The translations under genes were made by a program, and so were the position numbers. The notes under the pieces are model-generated. The model saw nothing but the letters and a program-made list of their open reading frames with translations. It was not told the origin of the DNA and made no database searches. Positions 48,039 through 57,785 of a DNA stretch of 64,000 nt are shown one piece after another; position 1 is the first letter of the stretch; each line of letters opens with the position of its first letter. Origin of the DNA: Mantis religiosa (lineage: Eukaryota; Arthropoda; Insecta; Mantodea; Mantidae); contig CM060950.1 of NCBI GenBank assembly GCA_030765055.1, positions 278,936,368 through 279,000,367 of the forward strand, written 5' to 3'.

Positions 48039-48106
48039 TTCCCCTATCCCTTACCCCGCCCCTTTCAATTTATATGCAAATTAGTTATTCTATTGTGCTT
48101 AAGTCC
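48039..48106. other. Central spacer of the palindrome
   Basis: 68 bp that do not pair with themselves. One half is C-rich (tcccttaccccgcccctttc, with a GC-box-like CCCCGCCCC). The other is AT-rich and contains a perfect octamer ATGCAAAT at 48,074-48,081. It would be the loop of a cruciform or of a fold-back intermediate. Confidence 0.8.
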
Positions 48107-48404
48107 CCTTTTATACAGTACTACTTGATTTATGACCTGTCAAACCCATGTCACAAGACGCCGGCACACCTGCTTGTGATAAATAAAGAGGGTGCGTAAA
48201 CAATGGGATGCCGACCAGGGGTGGAAGGACAAGTGATCGTACCTTTAACCGCCTGGTAAGGGGTGTCCATGCCTTTACTGACTGTCTGGGACTTGTAGTT
48301 TTATCAATGGTCCCTAATCAAACTCTGCACAAAAGAGTACTGCTTATATTGGAATAACTCCGAAACTAATTATGATAGAGAGTTCGGATAAACTTTATTA
48401 CTTA

Positions 48405-48880
48405 CATATGGTAAGCGGGGTCCACAGGGTTTATGCTGTATACCTGTAGTCCTTAGTTCGAGTCCTGAATTGTTTAATTTAAATATCTCTGTAACCAGTG
48501 GGTCTAGAGAAGTGAAATAACCTTTATATGGTTATGCTTATCATAGTTAATCATGTGCTGACAACGTGTAGCTCAAGCGTCCCTGGTTCAGTTCCCATCG
48601 TCCATTGAATTATGTAATTGTGTTCTATTTCTGATCTATTGCACATAGAACAGCAGGGGAAAGCGCAAGTTTTTTCATTCAACATATGCTGTGAATGATT
48701 TATGATTCCGTATCCTACAGATCCGTGGTTCGATAACCGCTTCTGTCGCAATAACTTGAATCTTAAATAACTCTTGAACTAATAACGTTAGCGCAATGAA
48801 ATAGCGTATACATATATACTTTAGGTCTGAATTGTTGTTGAAATGGTAATTTACGCCTTAGGATCAGGGTTCAAATCTCG
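48405..48880 (+). repeat. Four tRNA-like B-box modules, right arm
   Basis: Plus-strand B boxes start at 48,455 (AGTTCGAGTCC), 48,585 (GGTTCAGTTCC), 48,727 (GGTTCGATAACC) and 48,868 (GGTTCAAATCTCG). Spacing is 130, 142 and 141 bp. Upstream of the first, TGGTAAGCGGGG (48,409) is an A-box-like match 46 bases away, the tRNA spacing; before the second, TAGTTAATCATG (48,544) lies 41 bases away. Between A and B positions each has an anticodon-arm-like stretch such as 'tacctgtagtcctta'. They look like decayed tRNA or SINE heads in tandem, possibly internal Pol III promoters. Confidence 0.5.
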
Positions 48881-49516
48881 GTGGGATAATTTAAATACCT
48901 TTGAATATAAATGCTTTTAGGCGTGTTGACAAGCTCACCCCATAAGATCATACATCTTGACTTGTCTCATGTTGAGAAGAGATGTTTACCTTAACCGATT
49001 TACATAGACTTTCAAATCAAAATACTTAATCACAAAGTTTAATATATTAGCATGAGACTCAGACATAACAAGATGGCCGGAATAATTTTACTTAAGAAAA
49101 GAGAACGGATGCCCGTAGCAACAAACATAAATAGGTTAAAATATATCAAAAGGGTTCAAGAAGGTGTGTTTGAGGATGAAGTGAAGGATTCTAAGGGTGT
49201 CCCGTGGATCAGTTAAACGGTGTAATAGATGAACTTGAGAAAAATAGAACTGTTATGTTAAGATATGTGTGAAAAGAATCAAGAACACGTGGTTGAAGAT
49301 GACGGAGAGGTGTCTACGGGTGGCAATGGGAGCTCCTAATGTAACTTTAAAACTAAACGGCGGAGCTTAGTCGTGTTTATACTCGTTTGAATTGTCTAAA
49401 TTTTATCTTCAAATCTAACTATTTATTTCCTTTTTCAATTTTAATTTGTCTAATCTTTTCTCTCATGTGAATTGTATAGTAGTTAAAGAATAATCGAAAA
49501 CTGGAAAATTAATAGA

Positions 49517-49701
49517 GTTTTCTTTTAGGTTTTCTCCAATAGTAGAACCATCTTCGAACCCCTGTGGTAGCAAGATAATAGTTTTCTTTTAGGTTTTCTC
49601 CGATAGGAGCGCCACCTTCGAACTACAAAGGTGGTAGTGGTGGTGGTGTGATGAAGTTTTTCCTTTAGGTTTTCTCCGATAGGAGTGCCACCTTCGAATC
49701 C
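49517..49701 (-). repeat. Hairpin iterons upstream of PolB, right arm
   Basis: Mirror of the left iterons: units at 49,517-49,560, 49,581-49,624 and 49,657-49,701, each 'cttttaggttttctccgata' then 'ggagcgccaccttcgaa'. They lie 250-435 bp before the PolB start at 49,951. Confidence 0.8.
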
Positions 49702-49950
49702 CGTTGGTGGAGGGGATGATGAACTTTTCTATTAGGTCTGTGCTAACTGTATAAAGAAAGCTTGATCGATCTTAGATAGTAATTACGCTAGTGTGTTTAT
49801 AGCATAGCGGATCAGCTTCTACAGTGAAATTCATCATCAGTAGCGCTGATAACTTATCAAGGTGAAGAAGAGAAGTGAAAAGTGTATCAAGACACTTACT
49901 TGGCAACATATTCCCCGAGAATTAGCCTGCACACAACAAAAACTATAGCG

Positions 49951-52900
49951 ATGGAAGCTCTGTTGGACACTACCTGAAAATAGGTGTAGCATATGTGCAA
50001 AGAGTTTCCTGAAAAGCTGCAATAAAAAGAGACATGAGCTGGTATGTGGCCGGTTTTACGAATGTAAACATTGTGGTAATGTTTATGATACTGAGAATCG
50101 CAGAGATACTCATCAAGAACGATGCGAGAGAATAACTGCTGCTAAGAAACTCAAGATCGAGCCTACCAAACATAAATTGCTGTTAATGGTTCCTGATGAA
50201 GACGATGTCGTAGAATATGAAACAGCTTTCCAGGATCGACTGAAATCATATTTCATCCAGTGCTCTACATGCCAAGACCTGAATACATATCTCCAGGAAT
50301 CAAAACAGCGGATAATTCAAGCCGTTCAGAAGCAATTGAGGATGCATAAAAGTGTGAAAATTAACCTCATGGCTGAATGTCGGTTTGTGAATGCCGTTGG
50401 TGACACTACTGATAAAGCCTTTAAAACACCAAATCAAGCAATATTTTTAGAAAGTGACTTGGACGCCATATTGGAAAGTAAATTCAAGAAACTTTGTACT
50501 GAAATGGAGGAAAGTCAACTTAAAGGAAGCAGCTGGGCTTTATTAGCTGTTGATGGTGTGCGTGTTAGGATCAACAAGAATAATGGTCTAAAAGGGAGCA
50601 GTTACATCCCTCTACTGGCTATTGTTGGAGCTAAAGGAGCCTGTATAAATCCGCACAACTAAGATGATGAGAAATGTTTTATGTACGCCGTACTTGCCAA
50701 GTTCATTCACAAGGATCCTCAACGTGTTAGCAAGTATAAGAATCTTCAAGAAAGATATGACTTTAGCTGCGTCTCATTTCCTATGAGTTTGAGTGACATC
50801 CCAAAATTTGAACGAAAAAATAACATCTCTATAAATGTTTTCGGTTTGGATGAAAAGAATCAAGTGTTTCCTATGAAAGTTGTCAATGAAGAACTGACTG
50901 AGCATCGCGACCTGCTTCTATTAAGCAATTCAGCTGGACGTCATCATTACGTTTATATAAAGAATTTCGAGAGACTTGTTCATCAACAAAAAACCAAATG
51001 TGAGGGAAAACTCTACATCTGCAAGCGCTGTTTTACGCACTTTGATTATCGAAATGGAGGAGTTGAGAGGTTAAATGAACATAGAAAATTATGCAGCCAA
51101 CACGGAGTTGCTAAGATTGTTATGCCAACTAAGGAGAAATCTATTGTTAGATTCAAGAATCATGAAAGGATGTTGAAATTACCTTATGTCATATACGCTG
51201 ACATTGAAAGCATTCTTACCCCTTACCACGGGTGTTCTTCTAATGCCGAAACGTCTTATACAGTTCCATATCAGAAGCATATTCCTATGAGTTTCTGTGT
51301 TTATGTCAAATCTTCAGCTACAATTGAAGGTTTTACAGACTGATCTTCCTAATGAACCCTATGTATATCGTGGTAATGATGCTGCACTGAAGTTTATGGA
51401 GTATGTAAGTTCTCTCGCGAAGAAAATTAATGCTGTATACAAAACTGGTGCTCCATTAACTCTGACAGATAAGCAACAAAAATCATTCGAATCTTCTACA
51501 GAATGCTACTTATGTGGTAAAGAATTTACCGACGATTACTGGAAAGCATGAGATCATGATCATATAAGTGGTGAATATCGAGGAAGTCTACATAATCAGT
51601 GTAATCTAGCGTGTAAGACGCCTAATTATATTCCTGTCTTCATACATAACCTGAGTGGATATGACTCCCATTTCATTGTTAAGGAGTTAGGCTGTACTAG
51701 CGATAGAGTAGAAGTTATTCCTAGCTCTGAGGAAAGTTATATATCATTTTCCAAGTATGTTGGTGACATTAAACTTCGTTTTGTGGATACCTATCTCTTC
51801 CTTAGTACCAGCTTGGATAAACTAGCAAAAAATCTAACATCATATCCTGAAACCCAGAAGTACTTTGGAGCAGAGAAGATCGAATTGATGATGCGTAAAG
51901 GTGTGTTTGCCTATGATTACGTTACATCATGGGATGTTTTGAGTGAGACAGAACTTCCTCCAAAAGAAGCATTCTACAGTAAGTTAAACAGAGCAGAAAT
52001 TAGTGATGCAGAGTATCAGCATGCAAAAACCGTATGGAGTCACTTCAACATCAGAACACTAGGCGACTACAGTGACCTCTACTTAACTTCGGATGTCCTT
52101 CTACTAGCAGATGTGTTTGAAACATTCAGACAGCAGACCCTGAAAACCCATAAGGTTGATCCTGCACATTATTATACATCACCCGGACTTACGTGGGATG
52201 CAATGCTGTTGTACACAGGAATTGAACTGGAATTACTACAGGATTATGACCAGCTACTCATGGTTGAAGCAGGTATAAGAGGAGGATTATGCCAAGTTTC
52301 TCATCGGTATGCAGAAGCGAACAATCACTACATGAAGGAGTATGACTCAATTAAACCCTCTCAATATATTACGTACGAGGAGGCAAATAATCAATATTCG
52401 TGGGCTATGGGGAAGGCCCTTGCTTATGGGGGTTTTAGGTGGGTTTCTCCTGAAGAAATCAACCTAGATATACTACGAGAAGATGACCCTCTCGGATACA
52501 TCTTAGAAGTGGACCTTCAATATCCTACAGAACTCCATGACCTGCACAATGATTTACCGTTCCTACCTGAGTGTATCAAGCCCCCGGGTTCTTCTACAAG
52601 GAAACTAATTCCTCACCTTGGATCTCGAACTAGGTATGTGGTGCATTACATGACCTTGAAGCAAGCCCTTAGTCATGGGTTACAACTGACTAAAAATCCA
52701 TCGGGTGCTACAATTTCAACAGTCATGTTGGTTAAAGCCTTATGTGGAATTCAATAACCGGCTACGACAAGGATCGAGAAAAGATTTCGAGAAGGATCTT
52801 TACAAGCTTATCAACAATGCCATGTTTGGCAAAACTATGGAAAACATCAGAAACCGACTGAATATACGACTTGACACCGATTGGAAGACATTGGAGAAAC

Positions 52901-53603
52901 TGGTTGCTAAGCCTACGTTTATTGATAGAATTATATATGGACCTAATCTGGTTGCAGTACACATAGCGTCACGAGAGATAGTCTTCAACAAGCCTATATA
53001 CATTGAGATGTGTGTGCTGGATATCTCGAAGACCTTGATGTATTGGTATCATTATGATGTGCTAATGCCGTATTACGGGCATGAAAATCTGAATCTCATG
53101 TACATGGATACTGACTCTTTCATCCATCGTGTGACTACCGGAGACATATACCAGGATAAGTTACGTTTTCTGGAAAATCTGGATACTGCTGATTATCCTA
53201 GCGACCATATATGCCATTCTACAAAAAAAACAAGAAAGTGTTGGGAAAATTTAAAGATGAAGCCAATGGAAAAATCATTCGTCGTTTTGTTGGACTGAGA
53301 CCGAAGATGTATGCACTCGATATCGATGGAGGCATAATCAAGAAGATAAAAGGCATAAAACATAATACCGTTAGACAGTTCATAACCTTTGAGAGCTATG
53401 TGGACTGTCTTAAAAGCAGAGAAATCATAAGAACGCCAATGAACCTAATTATGTCCCGTCAAAATAATGTTACGTCAGTGGAAGTGAACAAAATATCCCT
53501 ATCTCCACATGATGACAAGAGAGTAATTGCAGATGATGGAGTATCCACATATGCCCATGGACATTACCGTCTTTTGAACGGCGAAAGAAAGAAGGAACCC
53601 TAG
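49951..53603 (+). pseudogene. Family B DNA polymerase (protein-primed type), right-arm copy, frame-broken
   Basis: Same gene and motif order as the left arm. Landmarks: Cys/His fingers 49,980-50,130; Exo I 'YADIESI' near 51,193; endonuclease-VII-like insert 51,503-51,620; Exo II near 51,650; Exo III near 52,083; motif A 'YEEANNQYSWAM' near 52,372; motif B near 52,804; motif C 'YMDTDSF' near 53,101. The longest frame is 51,783-52,757 (324 codons). Right-only damage: a 2-bp loss after MEALLDT, stops near 50,660 and 51,549, and an extra A near 53,222. Shared with the left arm: a shift at GAC-TGA-TC (51,340) and an extra A in AAAAA near 52,693. The catalytic Asp residues of motif C are intact in both arms. 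Confidence 0.9.
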
Positions 53604-54134
53604 AGCACAAAAAAATAAAATAATTTTCATTCCGAGAAATAAACACTAGAACGTAGAATTAAAACATCTAAGCATGAAAACAGCTGAATAATAAGAGCAG
53701 AGGAGGGCGTTAAGTATACCGTTCAGAAAACAAATTCTGACGCTAGTCCCAAGTCCAGAGAAAAAGACGAGGGACGTCTACCTCTCCACATAAGCTAACT
53801 GAACACACTTTAGTTAATGTTAAAATAGGTAAATTTAAAAAGTAACTACTATCTCGTAATCTGAAATATCCTTGAAAAACCTTCTTAATTAGTTATAAAA
53901 TGATTTAAGTAACGTAACTTGGTCTAAAATATCCCTGAAACGCGCATAAACCTCATAACATCTGAAAAAGCTTGGAAATAGCATTAGAACATTGGTTTAG
54001 CGTAACGACTTATTACAAGACGATGCATAGGGGGTAAAAGCTTGAAAAAGACACAAGAGTACGAAGACGTCAATCTGCATGAAAAAATGTAAGAAAACTG
54101 TACGCCTAGACCATTGCAAATATACCTCTAACAG

Positions 54135-54490
54135 TAAAGAAGATATCTCTAGCTGGCAAACTTTTAGCTATGAAGCCTATAGCTTTTAATCCTAGAGCTC
54201 CGAGATCATACCTCAATACCTAACCTCCAGATCCTACAGCTTTTAACCACCTGACCAGCAACCTTTAGCTATGAAGCTTAAAACTCTTAACCCTAGAGCC
54301 CTCAGATCATACCTCCATACGTAACCTTCAGATCCTACAGCCTTAAACTCTAGACCGAGAGATCTAACCTTGAATCCATACGACCTAACCACTAAACCTA
54401 CAGTCTTTAACCTTTAGACCTACGAGCTTAAGCTATGAGACTTATATCCTTTAAACCCCAGGCCCTAAGATCATGCCTCAAGACCTAACC
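54135..54490. repeat. Subterminal minisatellite, right arm, block 2
   Basis: Mirror of 41,660-42,010: units with 'agagctccgagatcatacct' and 'cctccagatcctacagcttt'. Confidence 0.85.
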
Positions 54491-55134
54491 ATGTGACCAT
54501 AAGAGATGAGGAACATAGCCAAAATACATAGTCTTTCGGATCAAAAGGCTTAATCAAAAAGCCTAAGATATAAGCATAAGACCTCATAACATAACAAGGT
54601 AGAATAGAGTTCCTGAAAGCATAGAGAAGGTACGAAAGACAAGAAGCCCTAGCAACAAAGGATCTCAATTTTTAGGAAAAGAGAAGCAGATACACAAAGG
54701 GTTAAATTTACTGTATAAAGATCTGTAATCAGCATATATACCTCTTGCAGTGACAAAGATAGCTCTAACACCGATATGTCTAAGAAATTTGCATCATACA
54801 TACAAGTAGTTAGCATGAGAAAAGAAACATGCTTAGGATAGGTTAAGGAGGTAAAAACAGGGCAGCTTAAGAAAAGAGAACGAATGTCAATACCAGAATC
54901 AACTAGCTTGAACAATGATCAAGAAGTTAAAACCATGGGATATATTAGGTTAGGTTAAAGTGGTAGAATAGAGGAAGTTAAGGAAAGAGAACAATTAGGT
55001 TAACAGGTGCAACAAAGGAAGCCACTAGCCAAACACAGCTAGGTTACAATAAAGAATGATGAAAGAAGGTAGAACTGAATGAGTATATTAGGTTAGGTTA
55101 GTTTATAATAGGATGACATAGTAAAGCATAAATG

Positions 55135-56030
55135 TAGGACTTGCCTCGAGATTAACCGCCTTTAATCGCTGGACTAGCAAACTGAACTTCAAAATGATAA
55201 GATCATACCTCAGCCCATAAAACGTAGTTAAAAGACCCTACGGCCTTTATCCTCTAGACCAACAACATTTAGCTATGAACCCTACAACTCTTAACCCTAG
55301 AGCTCCAGATCATACCTCAGGATCTACCCTCCAAATCCTACAGCTATTAACCTCCCAGACCAGCAACCTTTACCTGTGAAAACCTGAAGCTCTTAACACT
55401 AGAACCCCCCTGATCATACATAGATACCTAACCTCTAGATCTTACAGCTCTCAACCATCCTGACCAACAGACTTCGCCTGTGAAAACTCTTAACCCTAGA
55501 GCCCCCAGATCATACTTCAGGACCTACCCTCCAAATGCTATAGTTATTAACCTCCCAGACCAGCAACCCTTACCTGTGAAAAACCTGCAGCTCTTAGCAC
55601 TAGACCCCCCCCCCTCCCAGATATTACATAGAGACCAAGCCCCTAAATCCTACAGCTCTCAACCATCCAGACCAACAGACTTCACCTGTGAAACTATTAA
55701 CCCTAGAGCCTTAGATCATACCTCAAGAGCTTACCATTAAATCCTGCAGCCCTACCTGTTGAAACCTGCAACCCTTAACCCTAGAGGCCCAGATCATACC
55801 TCGAGACCTAACCTCTAAGTCCTATAGCTATTAACCTCCCAGACCAACAGTCTTTACCTAAGAAACCCTGCAACTCTTAACCATAGAGTCCCAGATCATA
55901 CCTCAGGACCTAACCATTAAATCCTTCAGGTATTAACATCCCATACCAACAGCCTTTACCTAAGAAACCCTGCAGCCCTTAACCCTAGAGCCTCAGATCA
56001 TAGCTCAAGACAAGTTCTGATCATACCTCA
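55135..56030. repeat. Subterminal minisatellite, right arm, block 1
   Basis: Mirror of 40,130-41,010: repeated 'ctcttaaccctagagccc' and 'cagatcatacctcaggac'. Differences from the left array are mainly single substitutions, so the arrays have kept the same unit order and number in both arms. Confidence 0.9.
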
Positions 56031-56173
56031 GGACACAGCATTATAAGGTACAGCAAATTAAGAGGATTGACTGCCTACCTAAACACTGTCTAAATCCACT
56101 AAACATACCGATTGCGCATGGCCGCCATCTTGCTCATTTGGGTCTGCGCTGGAACCTACCATTTTAACCTACT

Positions 56174-56451
56174 TAAGTGATGCATTAAACGAGTCAGTTC
56201 AGTTCTTGGCGAGCAGCCCTGAAGAGCGCGGTGCTAGCGAACGAACTGGAAGACTGCGTATGTGTATCAGAGGAGTTGTACGTAATTTTAAGAGTGAATT
56301 GGACCTGTGACAGACGAACTAGTGGATTGTAATTGTGTGCGCTACGTAATTATATGTAATCGGCAAGTGTTCCAACTGTAATTCGCAAAACGATAACTAC
56401 AGTGTTCTGCATAATTAAACGCTAACAAATAAATACGGTTGTAAATAAACA
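56174..56451 (+). repeat. gypsy-family LTR, right part
   Basis: Starts with the duplicated TAAGTG, then 'cagttcagttcttggcgagc', 'gaggagttgtacgtaatttt', 'gcgctacgtaattatatgta' and 'atcggcaagtgttccaactg', the inverse of 26,620-26,800 in the solo LTR. After about 56,382 it diverges from the solo LTR but keeps AATAAA-type signals (aacaaataaata, gtaaataaaca). It ends before Tc1 coding resumes at 56,452. Confidence 0.7.
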
Positions 56452-57785
56452 TAGAAATGGCGCTCCTTCTAAACTCATCATCAGAGAAAGGAGGCAAATA
56501 CTAAAAATGGTGAAGCAGAATCCCAGAAGCACTGCATCTGAGATTAGAAGATGCCTTAAATAACATTCTGCCACTATGGTTCACACCAGAACAGTTGCGC
56601 GGGTTTTAAACATCACTGGGTACAATGCTCGCATTCGTAGGAAGAAACCAAATGTTATTAAGGTGAATAAGAAAAGGCGTATAGAATTTGCTAAACAGTA
56701 TATGGTGAAACCAACAGAATTCTGGGATGAGGTTCTCTGGTCGGACGAGAGCAAATTCTGCTTATACAAGAGTGATGGACGCCTTAAAGTGTGGAGACTG
56801 CCAAATACAGAATGGGAACCTAAGAATGCGGTACCTACAGTGAAACATGTTTGGCAGTAGTGTGATGGGCTGTATAGCTCCATCTGGCTCTGGGGAACTG
56901 GTGTTCATAGATGGGATACTGGACAAATTTGAGTACAAGAGGATTCTTGAAAACAATCTTAAAAAGGATGCAGAGAAGCTGGGATTAGGGCATGATTGTT
57001 ACTTCCAGTAGGACAATGATCCGAAGCATACTGCTGAAATTGTAATTCTTTGGATCGTGTACAACACTTATCACACTTTGAAGACACTGCCCCAATCTTT
57101 GGAAGGAAGTCCTATAGAGAACATCTGGAAGGAACTCGAGGAGCGTCTGAGGAAGCATCACATCAGAAGCAAGGACCATCTGAAAAACTTTTTCAAATAG
57201 TGAGTGAGTGAGTGAGTGGTGTTTTAGGGCCCGTCGACAACAAGGTCATTTGGGCCCGAAGTCAACACTAAAACCTAAAACCTACACAAATTTAGCTAAA
57301 AGGTAAAATAAAATAAGAACACTCACTATTAAAAGAACATAAAAAACCATCTAAAGACTAATAATTTAAAATCTCTAAAATTAATAAATATAAAATACAA
57401 GTCATACTTGTTTATTAAAACCTATTTGAGCAACAAACCGCAGTGCCTTAACCACAGCCACTGGGTCGTCCCCTAAAACATCGACCAACTTAGTCCCCAA
57501 GCCCAAAGACTGGCGACCGCGGGCGTACTGCGGGCAATCAAGCAATACGTGCCGCACAGTGAGGCGTACTGCACACGGAGCACACACAGGGGCCGGTTCC
57601 CCTCTTAACAGATGGCCATCAGTCGCTACTTCTTCAAATAGAGTGGAGAAATATGGACTCTGCAGTCACTAAACAACACGTTTAGTGACAATGCCCAAAC
57701 GATTATCAGCAGTAATTCAAAGAAAGGGGATGATAACTAAATACTAGTTGTTCTCTGTTCGAATACTTGTGTCCAGATGTAAAGT
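56452..57785 (+). pseudogene. Tc1-like transposon, right part (transposase body and terminal repeat)
   Basis: Resumes the Tc1 transposase with 'APSKLIIRERRQILKMVKQN', then a stop, then 56,576-56,860: 'RTVARVLNITGYNARIRRKK' (second helix-turn-helix) and 'WDEVLWSDESKFCLY' with the first catalytic D. After stops and a shift: 'DNDPKHTAEIV' with the second D, and 'GSPIENIWKELEERLR' with the E of the DDE triad (57,112-57,156). An in-frame TAG precedes DNDPKH. A LINE piece interrupts the C-terminus. The terminal repeat GTTCGAATACTTGTGTCC at 57,757-57,774 inversely matches 39,570-39,587. About 40 codons between the two halves are missing. Confidence 0.85.
57201..57632 (-). mobile_element. LINE 3' end inserted in the Tc1 transposase
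   Basis: Flanked by ttcaaatag at 57,192-57,200 and 57,633-57,641 (target duplication). The minus strand encodes the last part of ORF2 ('CAPCAVRLTVRHVLLDCPQY', a CxxC..H..C knuckle as in I/Jockey-type LINEs, and 'LVDVLGDDPVAVVKALRF') to the stop near 57,402. A 200-bp 3' UTR and a (TCAC)n tail at 57,201-57,217 follow. 5'-truncated. Confidence 0.88.

Larger units (their letters stand above)
39984..56173. mobile_element. Giant palindromic Polinton-like element encoding only family B DNA polymerase
   Basis: The left arm (39,984-48,038) is the reverse complement of the right arm (48,107-56,173) almost throughout; paired coordinates add up to about 96,145-96,157. Termini are AGTAGGTTAAAATGG and its inverse, flanked by 6-bp duplications. 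Each arm holds, from outside in: a terminal unique stretch, ~100-bp minisatellites, an intergenic segment, a PolB gene reading outward, hairpin iterons, and four tRNA-like B-box modules. Arms differ by scattered substitutions and small indels (about 12 of 257 residues in one compared PolB segment). Integrase, packaging ATPase, protease and capsid genes of standard Polintons are not visible. The class assignment is inference from PolB type, duplication length and AG..CT ends. Confidence 0.85.
48107..56173 (-). repeat. Right arm of the palindrome
   Basis: Inverted copy of 39,984-48,038 with scattered differences. Its PolB gene points right, away from the centre. The (CCA)n tract is shorter here (ggtggtagtggtggtggtg near 49,629). 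The non-coding stretches 48,880-49,510, 53,604-54,134 and 54,490-55,135 mirror those of the left arm and hold no intact gene. Confidence 0.95.

Noticed and set aside
54649..54915. Hydrophobic ORF shared by both arms as a membrane protein gene
   Set aside because: Different C-termini from a one-base indel, no recognisable motif, and AT-rich bias make it unconvincing; only listed at low confidence for the left arm.
39984..56173. Palindrome as a sequencing fold-back or assembly artefact
   Set aside because: The arms differ by many substitutions and arm-specific indels, and the outer flanks rebuild one LTR and one Tc1 element with a 6-bp duplication. A fold-back artefact would give identical arms and no consistent flanks. 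Long reads should still confirm it.
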